From: Rhodospirillaceae bacterium
GTDB taxonomy: Bacteria; Pseudomonadota; Alphaproteobacteria; Rhodospirillales; Rhodospirillaceae
Reading direction: 5' to 3'
DNA: 64,000 nucleotides
NCBI GenBank assembly: GCA_029243545.1
Contig: JAQWRV010000002.1
Span: 1-64,000, forward strand
Positions 8,447 through 17,117 of the stretch are shown piece after piece. The position numbers and the translations under genes are program-made. How positions within the stretch are numbered: the stretch's first letter is position 1; every line of letters starts with the position of its first letter. The notes beneath the pieces were generated by a model, which saw only the letters and a program-made list of their open reading frames with translations, did no database searches and was not told where the DNA came from.

Positions 8447-9967
8447 ATGGGTTCCTTATCTAAAACATCGGCGCTCGTTCACGCGGTGGCCTTGTGTGCC
8501 TACCTCTTTGTCCCCGCTCAAGCTGCGGCAGAAAAAGTGCTCGCCATCGGCGTTCCTATGCTGCCGCCGACCCGGGGTAACCCGCATCAGAATGTCAGCC
8601 TGCCAGGCACCCTACCCCTGCAGGCGATCTTCGACTCCCTCACCCGCATCGGCACCGATGGCGCGGCCGGTCCAGCTTTAGCAACAGACTGGGAGGCGAT
8701 CGATCGGAACACCTGGGTGTTATCTTTGCGACGGGATGTGATGTTCTCTAACGGCGAATCGTTCGATGCAGCAGCCGTCATCACGGCAGTCGATTATCTG
8801 CTATCTGATGCGGGCAAGAGCGAAACCCTGGGGACGCACCTGTCCCGCATTCACGTGTCTGGGGCGCGGGCGCTGGACAGTCACAGGGTAGAGATCACCA
8901 CGGCGCAACCCAACGCCATCCTGCCGATCCATCTAGATTTCCTGCGCATTCCTGCGCCAGCGCATTTTGCTGCGCTGGGACAGGAGGGTTTTGCCCTTGA
9001 TCCCATCGGCACCGGACCGTTTGTGGTTGATGCCTGGACGGACGGGCAGATCAAACTCATAGAAAACGAAACCGCCTGGCGCATACCAAAGCTCGACCGG
9101 GTGATTCTTATCAGCGTGCCCGACCAGGCCGCGCGCTTGCAGGGCCTCCTCTCCGGCTCCCTCGACGTCGCCATGAACCTGGCACCGGAAGAGCGGACCG
9201 TGATCGAAGCAGCGGGCGGAAGGCTCATAAGCTACGCCAACCCTAATGTCTCTTACCTACAGTTTGTGACCGCCAAGGAGTCCCCACTGACCGATGTGCG
9301 TGTGCGCCGGGCTCTCAATTACGCGGTCAACAAACAGCTTATTCTCGATGTGCTGTTCGATGGCGCCATCGCCCCGAACGGACAGATCGCCCACCCACAG
9401 GCCTTCGGCTACAACCCGGATATCGCGCCCTACCCTTATGATCCGGACCGTGCCAAAGCCTTGCTAACCGAAGCGGGATATCCCAACGGTTTTGCAATGG
9501 CGTCACTCATTGCCGGCAACGGTGCCAACGACGAAGAGGTGCAGCAGCTCATCGCCGCTAACCTCGCCCGCATCGGCGTGCACATGGAAATTCAACGCAC
9601 CACCTTCTCTAAGTATCTCGAATTTATGTACCAGACCGGCTATCCCGACTCTTTTGTCGCTTTTGCCATGGTCACCAGTGGCTTCGACCCTATGCACGGT
9701 TTCCGCACCCGCTCATGCAACTGGATAACACCCTACTATTGCGATGAAGCCGCGATGCCCATGATCGCGGCGGCGGAAAGCGCCTTTGACCCTGAGGAGC
9801 GCAGGCGGCTGGTGGGTGCTCTCTTGGCCTATGAGCGAAACTACCCGCCGGGCATCTTCATGTGGCAATTGCCTGCGTTTGATGCGGTGGCGGCACGGGT
9901 AAAAACCTACGCGGTCAGTGCCGATGTGTTGGATTTCAGGGAGTTGGATTTAAACCATGAGAATTGA
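8447..9967 (+). CDS. Family 5 extracellular solute-binding protein (ABC type)
   Basis: This is the periplasmic binding component of a peptide/nickel/opine-type ABC importer (SBP_bac_5). The ATG at 8447 gives a standard Sec signal peptide ending around the alanine-rich PAQAAAEK segment; the frame stays open upstream to 8390, but that start would bury the signal peptide. Family landmarks include DPIGTGPFVVDAW, the LTDVRVRRALNYAVNKQ region and the YNPDIAPYPYDPDRAKALL region typical of dipeptide and oligopeptide binding proteins. No permease or ATPase gene is adjacent. It resembles the protein at 22564-24063 in several segments. The ligand is unknown. Confidence 0.9.
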   Translation: MGSLSKTSALVHAVALCAYLFVPAQAAAEKVLAIGVPMLPPTRGNPHQNVSLPGTLPLQAIFDSLTRIGTDGAAGPALATDWEAIDRNTWVLSLRRDVMFSNGESFDAAAVITAVDYLLSDAGKSETLGTHLSRIHVSGARALDSHRVEITTAQPNAILPIHLDFLRIPAPAHFAALGQEGFALDPIGTGPFVVDAWTDGQIKLIENETAWRIPKLDRVILISVPDQAARLQGLLSGSLDVAMNLAPEERTVIEAAGGRLISYANPNVSYLQFVTAKESPLTDVRVRRALNYAVNKQLILDVLFDGAIAPNGQIAHPQAFGYNPDIAPYPYDPDRAKALLTEAGYPNGFAMASLIAGNGANDEEVQQLIAANLARIGVHMEIQRTTFSKYLEFMYQTGYPDSFVAFAMVTSGFDPMHGFRTRSCNWITPYYCDEAAMPMIAAAESAFDPEERRRLVGALLAYERNYPPGIFMWQLPAFDAVAARVKTYAVSADVLDFRELDLNHEN

Positions 9968-10017
9968 TTTAAAGAAAACAATTGCACCCTATCACGACTA
10001 GCACACAGAAAAGCCAC

Positions 10018-10797
10018 TTAACCCGCCCCAATCCCCCAGTCCTTCGCCCAACCTAGACCCTCGCGTGTATCACCGCGCGGCACATACTCGCAGCCGACCC
10101 AGCCGTCGTAGCCGTGCGCGTCGAGGAGATCAAAAATATACGGCCAGTTGAGTTCGCCCTGGCGGTCCGGCTCGTTGCGGCCCGGCACCCCAGCTATTTG
10201 AATGTGATCAACCATGTCTAAATGGGTATCAAGAAAGTCAGTGATGGCGCCCTGCCCCAACTGCGCTTGATAAATATCGTATAGAATTCTTAAGTTCTTG
10301 GCGCCGACTTCCGTCACTGTCTGCACCGCGTCATCAGGGCGGGTAAGAAGGTAGCCGTCCATAACAATCGGTTCGATCAGCACGGTAATTCCTTCTTCCG
10401 CTGCAAGGTCAGACGCCACAGCCAGATTGGCGAAGTAAACTTCTAGCGCATCATCCCAGGCGTCTTCACTGACGACCCCGGCCAGCACATGAATGTTCTG
10501 GCAGTCAAGCAACTCGGCGTAATTCATCGCTACTTCAAATGAATCGCGAAACTCCTGTTGCCGCCCCGGCAGCGCGGCGATGCCACGCTCACCCGCTGCA
10601 AAATCTCCGGGTGGGGCATTGAACAGCGCCATCTTCACACCCGCCATGGCCACCGCATCACCAACAACCTCCGCCGGTTCCGCGTAGGGAAACAAACATT
10701 CCACACCACGGAACCCGCAATAGGCTGCGGCTTGAAACCGTTGCAGAAACGGTACGTCGGTAAATAGGTGAGAAACATTGGCGGCAAAATTCGGCAT
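10018..10797 (-). CDS. hyi: Hydroxypyruvate isomerase
   Basis: The 259-residue protein is of the xylose-isomerase-like TIM barrel type and matches hydroxypyruvate isomerase, which interconverts hydroxypyruvate and tartronate semialdehyde in glyoxylate metabolism. It has the characteristic MPNFAANVSHLFTDVPFL opening, NIHVLAGV, the metal-ligand glutamate in VLIEPIVMDGYLLTRPDDAV, and the closing CEYVPRGDTREGLGWAKD. It is followed on the same strand by nothing close; the ELM1-like gene lies 40 bases upstream in the same direction. No glyoxylate carboligase or tartronate semialdehyde reductase is recognised nearby, although a thiamine-diphosphate enzyme lies 2 kb away. Confidence 0.9.
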   Translation of the reverse strand: MPNFAANVSHLFTDVPFLQRFQAAAYCGFRGVECLFPYAEPAEVVGDAVAMAGVKMALFNAPPGDFAAGERGIAALPGRQQEFRDSFEVAMNYAELLDCQNIHVLAGVVSEDAWDDALEVYFANLAVASDLAAEEGITVLIEPIVMDGYLLTRPDDAVQTVTEVGAKNLRILYDIYQAQLGQGAITDFLDTHLDMVDHIQIAGVPGRNEPDRQGELNWPYIFDLLDAHGYDGWVGCEYVPRGDTREGLGWAKDWGIGAG

Positions 10798-10837
10798 GCT
10801 TGATGTTATCCTTGGCCCTTAACGTCGGACCTTACCC

Positions 10838-11887
10838 TTAGCCCTGTTCATCCGTGAACAGCGCGCGGACGGCAGCCGCGATGTCCGAGGCGGGATTGAG
10901 TGATGAATGAGTCCAATTGTCTAGCGTCGCGTCTTCTGAGTCACCCAGCGGCCTCGCGTATTCGAGTTCAAAGAGCTGCTGGTGTAGGCGTGCATGTTTA
11001 TCGCTGACTGTCCCTGGAGGTGCATAGATATACACCGGCTTGTTCGTCGCGCAGGCTTCGGCGCACATGGAGACGGAGTCTCCGGTAACAATAATTGTGT
11101 CAGCCAGGCCTAGAAATCCGAAATATGGGTTTTCCATACCCGGCTCCCACCCATGAATCGCGCTTGGCGCCGGTACAACTTGCATCAGCGCTTCAGCGGC
11201 ATCGTGCCCGGTGCGCGGTGACGTTGTCAGGAGAATGCTGCCGCCCACCGATTTTGCCAGTTCACCCACACGTTCACCGAGGTCGAAGGCGCGCTGTGTG
11301 GAAAACCGCCGGGCGCGGGTGGCCCCACCGACAATAACGACGATATAAGGCCGCGGCAGGGAGTCATAACGGCGGCGCCAGTGCTCTGCTTCCTTAGACA
11401 AAAGCTCCGGTGTAATCCGCGACGGCGCACCGGTAATGGAAAGAACATTGGGCCAGGCCTTAACGCTGGTACTGCCGTCGTGGTCAGGCACGGCGATGAG
11501 GTCAAAGTCTTTAGCCCCGGCTTTCCCCGGGAACATAATTTGTACCAGGCGCGTTCTTTTGTCTGACTGCTTCTTGATCCAGCGGGCGACCGGGGCGGCC
11601 CGCCGACCTGCAGAAACAACAACATCAGGCCAGAGCGCTAATAACGCCTCACGGCTCTCTTCAGTGATCCCCGTCAAGGATGCGCCCCTTATACTATTTG
11701 GCAGGCGCACCCATCCGGTATAGCGAATCGCCTTCTCCTCGACCTTCCAGCCCTCCAAACCTAGGGCGTCACAAACACCGAGAATCTGGGCATTATTGCC
11801 CGGACGGTCGTCAGTCAGCGCCCAGACGGTACGACGGGTAGGTTCCCTGGGTGGATCGGTGGAGAGATCAGCCGAGAAATCAGTCAT
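10838..11887 (-). CDS. ELM1-like family protein
   Basis: The protein of about 349 residues belongs to the mitochondrial fission ELM1 family, whose bacterial members are widespread in alphaproteobacteria and resemble glycosyltransferases in fold. Landmarks are VWALTDDRPGNNAQILGV near the N-terminus, VVSAGRRAAPVARWIKKQ, LLTTSPRTGHDAAEAL and IIVTGDSVSMCAEACATNKP, the last resembling the donor-binding region of GT-B enzymes. I prefer the ATG at 11887 to the upstream ATG at 11923, because the first 12 residues do not look like part of the domain. The function in bacteria is not established; an envelope role is plausible. Confidence 0.8.
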   Translation of the reverse strand: MTDFSADLSTDPPREPTRRTVWALTDDRPGNNAQILGVCDALGLEGWKVEEKAIRYTGWVRLPNSIRGASLTGITEESREALLALWPDVVVSAGRRAAPVARWIKKQSDKRTRLVQIMFPGKAGAKDFDLIAVPDHDGSTSVKAWPNVLSITGAPSRITPELLSKEAEHWRRRYDSLPRPYIVVIVGGATRARRFSTQRAFDLGERVGELAKSVGGSILLTTSPRTGHDAAEALMQVVPAPSAIHGWEPGMENPYFGFLGLADTIIVTGDSVSMCAEACATNKPVYIYAPPGTVSDKHARLHQQLFELEYARPLGDSEDATLDNWTHSSLNPASDIAAAVRALFTDEQG

Positions 11888-11995
11888 TATGCGGCCAGCC
11901 TTGGCGGGCAGGACTGTAAGCATTGAGCAGGGGCGGACAAGCCAGTAAACAAGAGGAACTCAATCTATAAAGTTAGCTGAAAGATCTTAACTGAA

Positions 11996-12709
11996 ATGAC
12001 ATCCTACGTTTCCCCAGAACGCACACCGCGCCAACAAACCGCTGCCCGGGCTATCGCCAATATTTTGCTCGAGACCAAGGCTGTCAACTTCCGCCCGGAA
12101 GAGCATTACACCCTGACCGCCGGTTGGGCCAGCCCGGTTTACATCGATTGCCGTTGGCTAATCTCATTTCCCGCCGCACGACGCACCATTACCCTCCTCG
12201 CCAGGGAAGAGATTGAGCAGACCATGGGCCTCGAAAATCTCGACACAGTGGCCGGCGGTGAGACAGCGGGTATTCCTTACGCAGCGTGGATCTCTGACAC
12301 TCTGTCCGTACCCATGCAATACGTGCGCAAGAAGCCAAAAGGCTTCGGCCGCATGGCGCAGATTGAAGGCCAGTTGGAGGAAGGGTCAAAGGTTTTACTG
12401 GTTGAAGACCTGGCCACCGACGGCGGCAGCAAGTTGGCCTTCGTCAAAGCCATTCGTGACGCCGGTGCAGTGTGTAACCACACCTTCGTCGTATTCTTCT
12501 ACGGCGCCTTCCCCGGCGCGCTGGACAGCCTCGCCAAAGAAGATGTGTCGTTGCTCTATCTGTGCACCTGGGCCGACGTGCTTGTGGCGGCGGAAGCCGG
12601 AGACTACTTCGACGCCGACAAAATCGCCGGTGTGCGTGACTTTCTCAAAGACCCCATCGGCTGGTCGACAGCGCATGGAGGTCGTGGGAGCGGACACGGT
12701 GCCGATTAA
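11996..12709 (+). CDS. pyrE: Orotate phosphoribosyltransferase
   Basis: This enzyme makes orotidine monophosphate from orotate and PRPP in pyrimidine synthesis. The 237-residue protein has the PRPP-binding motif VLLVEDLATDGGSK around residues 134-147, RKKPKGFGR in the mobile loop region and GGETAGIPYAAW earlier. Length and motifs match the longer alphaproteobacterial PyrE form. It is divergent from the ELM1-like gene, with about 110 bases between starts, and is followed 115 bases later by a thiamine-diphosphate enzyme on the same strand. I see no attenuator upstream. Confidence 0.9.
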   Translation: MTSYVSPERTPRQQTAARAIANILLETKAVNFRPEEHYTLTAGWASPVYIDCRWLISFPAARRTITLLAREEIEQTMGLENLDTVAGGETAGIPYAAWISDTLSVPMQYVRKKPKGFGRMAQIEGQLEEGSKVLLVEDLATDGGSKLAFVKAIRDAGAVCNHTFVVFFYGAFPGALDSLAKEDVSLLYLCTWADVLVAAEAGDYFDADKIAGVRDFLKDPIGWSTAHGGRGSGHGAD

Positions 12710-12824
12710 CCAACATGACCAAAGAACCTTTCAAAGTGCAGCGCGCGAGAAAGCGCTGGCCAAAAAGGCAGGGCAAGCTGCCAAAAGATAAATCGCTTTT
12801 AACGCAACAAGGTGGAGTATCCGC

Positions 12825-14546
12825 ATGTCCGAGTTCGTACCGCCGCAAGACCCAGAACTTGATTGGGCCAGCGATGTGGCAGCGGAGATGCTGCGCCGGA
12901 CCGGCCTCAAATACATCAGCCTGGTACCTGGCGCGAGCTTTCGCGGGCTGCATGACTCCATGGTCAATTATCTCGGCAATGAAAACCCCGAGATGGTGCT
13001 GTGCCTGACCGAGCAGGCCGCCGTCGGCATCGCCCATGGCTATGCGAAAGTCACCGACAAGCCTATGGGCGTCGCACTGCATGCCAACATCGGGGTGATG
13101 CATGCGGCCATCAACATCTTCGATGCGTATGCGGACCGCATGCCCATGGTCATCATGGGAGCGACTGGGCCGATAGATGCGGCCAAGCGCCGCCCGTGGA
13201 TCGATTGGATTCACACCGCCGCTGACCAAGCTGGCATGGTGCGCGACTACCTCAAGTGGGATGACCAACCGGCCTCAGCAGAAGCCATCGCAGAATCCGT
13301 TTTACGCGCGCACGTCATGGCCTCAACAGCGCCAATGGGTCCAACCTATGTGTGTTTGGATGCCGCGTTGCAGGAAACGCCGCTTGACGGTGAGATTGCG
13401 CTGCCGGATCCGGCGAAGCATCCGGTGGGGGCACCGCCGGGGCCGGATGGTGACGGCCTCGCTTGCGCGGCTGACGCACTCAAGATCGCCAAGAAAGTTG
13501 TGATTCTGGCCGGGAAAGTATCGCGCGATGAAGACGCCTGGAATCGACGTATTGCTTTGGCCGAACGTCTCAACGCCAAAGTCTACACAGCGCAGAAACT
13601 AGCGGCCTCCTTCCCTATCTCTCATCCTTTGTGCGAAGGCATGCTGCCATTGTTTCAAACCAAGGATCACTTAAAGGCTCTTACTGAAGCCGATGTGGTG
13701 CTGAGCCTGGACTGGCTGGACTTGAAGACCATTCTTGCATCTGCCGGGCGCACCGATGACGACAACCTCACCGTCATTCATGCCTCGCTGGAACGCTACG
13801 TCCATACCGGCGCGGTGATGGATTACCTCGGCCTCCCCCGTACCGATGTGATGCTGTTAGCCGACCCGGATACAACGACAGCGGCGCTGCTCTCGGCGCT
13901 GGGTGAAGACAACACTCCGCAGAATTTTGAGCCCAGACCCGGCACCCATGCCCTGCCCGATTCAAAAACAATCTCCATGGCCCACCTGGCCGAAGCCACG
14001 ACCAAAGCTTTACAAGGCCGCAAGTCCTGCTACGCCTGCCTGCCCTTCGGCTGGCCCGCAGCGGCAGCACCCTTTGATCATCCGTTGGATTACCTCGGCG
14101 CTGATGCGGGCGGGGTGATCGGTGCAGGACCGCCCTTTGCCATCGGCGCAGCTCTGGCAATGCAAGACCTCGACCCGGAACGGATTGTGGTTGTGGCGAC
14201 GGGCGACGGTGACTTGCTCTCCGGTATGGCGAGCTTGTGGACAGCAGGGCAACGCCAACTGCCCATGCTCGCTGTCATCAACAACAACCGTTCCTTCATG
14301 AACGATGAACGGCACCAGGACCGGGTGGCGCAAAACCGGGGCCGGCCACGCGAAAACAAATGGGTTGGACAGCGGCTGGATGATCCGCCGCCTGATCTCT
14401 GCGCTATTGCCAAAGCGCAAGGCTGGGCCAGCGTCGGACCAGTCGTACTGCCAGAGGAACTGCCGGAAGCCTTCGACCGGGCGCTTGCCTCTATCGCGCG
14501 CGGCCGGCCGACGCTGATTGACGTGTTGGTCGACCCTGAGGCTTAG
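12825..14546 (+). CDS. Thiamine diphosphate-dependent enzyme, acetolactate synthase-like
   Basis: The 573-residue protein has the three-domain layout of the pyruvate oxidase/acetolactate synthase/decarboxylase family. The N-terminal pyrimidine-binding domain contains LTEQAAVGIAHGYAKVT with the conserved catalytic Glu. A central domain contains VVILAGKVSRDEDAW. The C-terminal domain carries the metal and diphosphate motif GDGDLLSGMASLWTAG, starting at residue 460 and closed by INNNRSF. GGAGGTGGA-like sequence (GGTGG) precedes the ATG by eight bases. Substrate is not readable. Proximity of hydroxypyruvate isomerase makes a glyoxylate-carboligase-like role conceivable, but the genes are in opposite orientation with pyrE between, so I give that little weight. 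Confidence 0.85.
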   Translation: MSEFVPPQDPELDWASDVAAEMLRRTGLKYISLVPGASFRGLHDSMVNYLGNENPEMVLCLTEQAAVGIAHGYAKVTDKPMGVALHANIGVMHAAINIFDAYADRMPMVIMGATGPIDAAKRRPWIDWIHTAADQAGMVRDYLKWDDQPASAEAIAESVLRAHVMASTAPMGPTYVCLDAALQETPLDGEIALPDPAKHPVGAPPGPDGDGLACAADALKIAKKVVILAGKVSRDEDAWNRRIALAERLNAKVYTAQKLAASFPISHPLCEGMLPLFQTKDHLKALTEADVVLSLDWLDLKTILASAGRTDDDNLTVIHASLERYVHTGAVMDYLGLPRTDVMLLADPDTTTAALLSALGEDNTPQNFEPRPGTHALPDSKTISMAHLAEATTKALQGRKSCYACLPFGWPAAAAPFDHPLDYLGADAGGVIGAGPPFAIGAALAMQDLDPERIVVVATGDGDLLSGMASLWTAGQRQLPMLAVINNNRSFMNDERHQDRVAQNRGRPRENKWVGQRLDDPPPDLCAIAKAQGWASVGPVVLPEELPEAFDRALASIARGRPTLIDVLVDPEA

Positions 14547-14931
14547 CCGCCGCACCCGTCAGAAATGAACACGGGCGATTAATTACCCAAATAACGATCC
14601 GTTTACCCCCTATAAATATCTGAGCTCTAGCCGTCTGAATTGATTGGGCAGATACCGGTGCACCCGCAAACGCCAACAATCCAGAAAGGCCTAGTGCAGC
14701 CGCAATGCGTATATCCCCAGCCGTTCCTTCCCCCAAGGATTAAGTTGTCCAGACTATAAAACGGTTAACAGGCAGACAGTACCCTGGGGTAAAGCATGAA
14801 AAAACTCCACAGACCGGCTGGCCTGGGGAGTTTTATTCATATGCCCCTAGCAGGGACACCTTCCTTAGTTGATTTCGGAGGAGAACCCCGCACCCACATC
14901 AGAGGGGTGCAGTGCACTCATCCAGAGTCGT
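14547..14931. other. Gene-free region between the ThDP enzyme and the cold-shock gene
   Basis: These 385 bases hold a transcription terminator (14799-14836) and, on the minus strand around 14640-14715, a translation with a signal-peptide look (RIAAALGLSGLLAFAG) that begins at an ATA codon where an ATG would be expected. That may be a decayed exported gene, but it is too short to identify. Nothing else is recognised. Confidence 0.35.
14799..14836 (-). terminator. Rho-independent terminator of the cold-shock gene
   Basis: An inverted repeat pairs AAAACTCC with GGAGTTTT around a GC-rich centre. Read on the minus strand it ends in a run of T, about 95 bases after the cold-shock stop codon. It is near-symmetric and could also serve the thiamine-diphosphate gene on the other strand. 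Confidence 0.65.
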
Positions 14932-15138
14932 CTATTCGACGACCAAATTCTCGGCAGACGCTTTGCCATTCTGGCCGTTAACAAGTTCAAACTGAACTTT
15001 TTGGCCTTCATTTAAAGTAGATAGTCCCGCACGTTCGACAGCAGAGATGTGAACGAAGGCATCCTTTGAGCCATCAGAGGGTTCGATGAACCCATAGCCC
15101 TTGGTTGGATTGAACCACTTGACGGTTCCGGTCGGCAT
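14932..15138 (-). CDS. Cold-shock domain protein
   Basis: A 68-residue single-OB-fold nucleic-acid chaperone of the CspA family. It starts [18 protein letters not shown], which contains the RNP1 motif KGYGFIEP, and continues with [14 protein letters not shown], which contains RNP2. The ATG at 15138 has GGAGA seven bases upstream; the frame is open for another 23 codons upstream, but those do not fit the family. The 5' leader contains a strong hairpin described separately. Such proteins bind single-stranded RNA and act as antiterminators or translation helpers, not necessarily only in the cold. Confidence 0.95.
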   Translation of the reverse strand: MPTGTVKWFNPTKGYGFIEPSDGSKDAFVHISAVERAGLSTLNEGQKVQFELVNGQNGKASAENLVVE

Positions 15139-15167
15139 ATTAATTTCTCCAGTATTACACACGTATT

Positions 15168-15194
15168 GGCCTTGTCCCCCAAAGACACAAGGCC
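15168..15194 (-). promoter_or_regulatory. Hairpin in the 5' leader of the cold-shock gene
   Basis: A perfect 8-base inverted repeat, GGCCTTGT and ACAAGGCC, surrounds an 11-base loop. It lies 30-56 bases upstream of the start codon and just upstream of the GGAGA ribosome site. In the transcript it would form a stem-loop that could tune translation or stability with temperature. It could instead be a repressor-binding palindrome. Confidence 0.45.
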
Positions 15195-15779
15195 GCTCTA
15201 CGATCACACTGTCCGGGATGATTTAAGCGAGCGATAACGGAACAGCCGCGTAAAACCTTAAGACTCAATGCGAAACGCAACAAGCTTCGTAAAGCGAGTT
15301 GGTTCACAAGTCAACATGAGGGCGGAGCGACTCGTTGATTGGACGGTAGTCTGATAAGAGCTGAAGAGGCGGCAACGGCCCCAATTTTTAGCCCTTCTAC
15401 TGCCCCCAGAGCAGCCAACACGAGTTGTCTCACACCGCCATAAGCCCCCGTTTTGGCGGGAACGAGCCCATGAGGGACGGGACAGATATTTTTTTAGCCC
15501 TATTTTCAAGGGCTTAGAAAACCAGAGATGTACCCATCTTGAATACGGTGTGGATGAAGCGTCTTTTATGAATTTTTATAAAAATACAAATAATCTTGTT
15601 TTACTGCGTCCTCCCTATGAGACGAGAAGCAGAATTTAATGCCGCACAGCCAGACTAGTCACATGCCCCAATCCGGGTCCCAATCCGGGTCCCAATCCGG
15701 GTCCCATCCCAAGCCCAACCCTTGGGCCCCCATTCACCATTTCTATGGAGTGGTGAGGGCTTTCAGCCGATGATGAACC
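15195..15779. other. Gene-free region upstream of the cold-shock and MmgE/PrpD genes
   Basis: About 585 bases between divergent genes. It includes an AT-rich stretch near 15560-15600 (AATTTTTATAAAAATACAAAT) suited to a promoter, and the 12-base repeats at 15667-15706. An 83-codon minus-strand frame at 15258-15509 has no recognisable feature. I cannot support a gene here. Confidence 0.35.
15667..15706. repeat. Three tandem 12-base repeats
   Basis: The unit CCCAATCCGGGT occurs three times without change and is followed by a partial fourth copy (CCCA). It lies 75-115 bases upstream of the MmgE/PrpD start. Each unit is palindrome-like around CCGG. It could be a regulator array or simple slippage; nothing decides between them. 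Confidence 0.8.
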
Positions 15780-17117
15780 ATGCCTTCAAATGACACAGAC
15801 CGTGCCGCCCTGCAGTATCTGATAGGCGACATCGTCGGCCGTGATCTGTCTGCGGCGCCGGCGCTGCAAGCCAAAATCCGCCTAGTGTTGCTGGATACCG
15901 CCGCCTGCGCCATCGGAAGTATGAACGACCCGGTGGTGCAGCAGGTGGCGGAGCGCTTTGGCACGCTGTCACCGGGGCCAGTACGCATTCCCGGCACAGA
16001 TATCGATACGGGCATCGCCGACGCCGCATTCGTCATGACCATGGCGGCCTGCTGGTTTGAAGCCTGCGAAGGTGTGGCTTCGGCCCACGGCAGGCCCGGG
16101 CTTTCGGTGATTCCCGCTGCGGTGATGATTGGGAGCGCCAAGGGATTACCGGTCAAGACCGTGCTGACCGCCATTGCATTAGGGTATGAGATTGGCGGGC
16201 GTTTGGGAGCGGCGTACCGGGTCAAGGGCGGCATTCATGTGGACGGTACCTGGGGCCTCGCCGCCTCGACAGCAACGGCGGCTTATCTCCTGGGCGGTGA
16301 TACACCCGCTATTCGCAACGCCGTCAATCTGGCGCTGTGCCAAATGCCGGGGAGCCTTTATCTACCGGTTATAACCGGCGACACCGCGCGCAATACCTAT
16401 GCGGCGAACGCCTCGGCGGAGAGCATCCGCTTGGCGCAGGCCACCTTAGCCGGGGTGACCGCCCCTGACACCGTTGATGCGGAGGTGCGGCGGATCATTA
16501 TGGATGACAGCCGGTCGACGGCAGTGGACTGGTCCATGTGCCAGCCCCTAAAGATCGAAGACGCTTACATCAAGATGTTCGCGGCGGTCCGGCACGTGCA
16601 TTACGGCGTGTCTTGCGCATTGGACTGGGTCGAGCAACACGGCAACGCAGCGGCACAAACTATCGATGGCTTGTCACTTTCCATCTACGAGGAAGCCATT
16701 ACCTATTGCGGGGTACGCCAGCCGCGCACACCGATCCAGGCGCAATTCAGTTTATCCTACGGGATCGCCCATGCGCTGACCTTCGGCAGTCTCGGGCCTG
16801 AGGCATACGCACCGGAGAGACTCACCTACCCGGAGGTGCAACGTCTGGAAGCGCTCTTGGAGATTGCCGCCGACCCTCATATGCCAACACGCGGTGCGGT
16901 TCTGTTGATTGCCGTGGCGAGACAAACTGAAACTATTTCGGTGAATGCTTTGGTGGGAGATCCGGGCAACCCCGTCAGCGAAGAAGATGTTACCGGTAAG
17001 GCAAAAACCTACATGTCGCCGGTGATTGGAGAGGCGGCTGCAGAGACTATGATTAGGACCGTGATGACGGCCGATATAGAAGAAGTGTTTAATTTACCGC
17101 ACTACCGGCTAATTTGA
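15780..17117 (+). CDS. MmgE/PrpD family protein
   Basis: The 445-residue protein belongs to the family of 2-methylcitrate dehydratase (PrpD), MmgE, iminodisuccinate hydrolase and cis-aconitate decarboxylase. It shows the all-helical first domain with ARNTYAANASAESIRLAQ-type sequence around residues 200-220 and a second alpha/beta domain near the C-terminus with the SLSYGIAHALTFG segment. No other methylcitrate cycle gene is nearby, so a true PrpD role is unlikely. A decarboxylase, hydrolase or dehydratase acting on a small polycarboxylate is more likely. It converges with the TRAP binding protein gene, overlapping its end by 16 bases. No signal peptide. Confidence 0.85.
   Translation: MPSNDTDRAALQYLIGDIVGRDLSAAPALQAKIRLVLLDTAACAIGSMNDPVVQQVAERFGTLSPGPVRIPGTDIDTGIADAAFVMTMAACWFEACEGVASAHGRPGLSVIPAAVMIGSAKGLPVKTVLTAIALGYEIGGRLGAAYRVKGGIHVDGTWGLAASTATAAYLLGGDTPAIRNAVNLALCQMPGSLYLPVITGDTARNTYAANASAESIRLAQATLAGVTAPDTVDAEVRRIIMDDSRSTAVDWSMCQPLKIEDAYIKMFAAVRHVHYGVSCALDWVEQHGNAAAQTIDGLSLSIYEEAITYCGVRQPRTPIQAQFSLSYGIAHALTFGSLGPEAYAPERLTYPEVQRLEALLEIAADPHMPTRGAVLLIAVARQTETISVNALVGDPGNPVSEEDVTGKAKTYMSPVIGEAAAETMIRTVMTADIEEVFNLPHYRLI

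Noticed and set aside
12715-13008. 97-codon frame between pyrE and the ThDP enzyme
   Set aside because: Two thirds of it overlap the ThDP enzyme in another frame, and the composition is not protein-like beyond the first 30 codons.
14010-14555. 181-codon frame antisense to the ThDP enzyme
   Set aside because: Shadow of a high-GC coding region; the sense gene has full family motifs.
14491-14736. Minus-strand frame with a signal-peptide-like stretch
   Set aside because: Only a TTG start, overlaps the ThDP enzyme end and the sequence after the hydrophobic part is not coherent. It may be a decayed exported gene, but too little is left.
15258-15509. 83-codon minus-strand frame upstream of the cold-shock gene
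   Set aside because: Rich in Ser, Arg and Cys with no recognisable pattern; probably chance.
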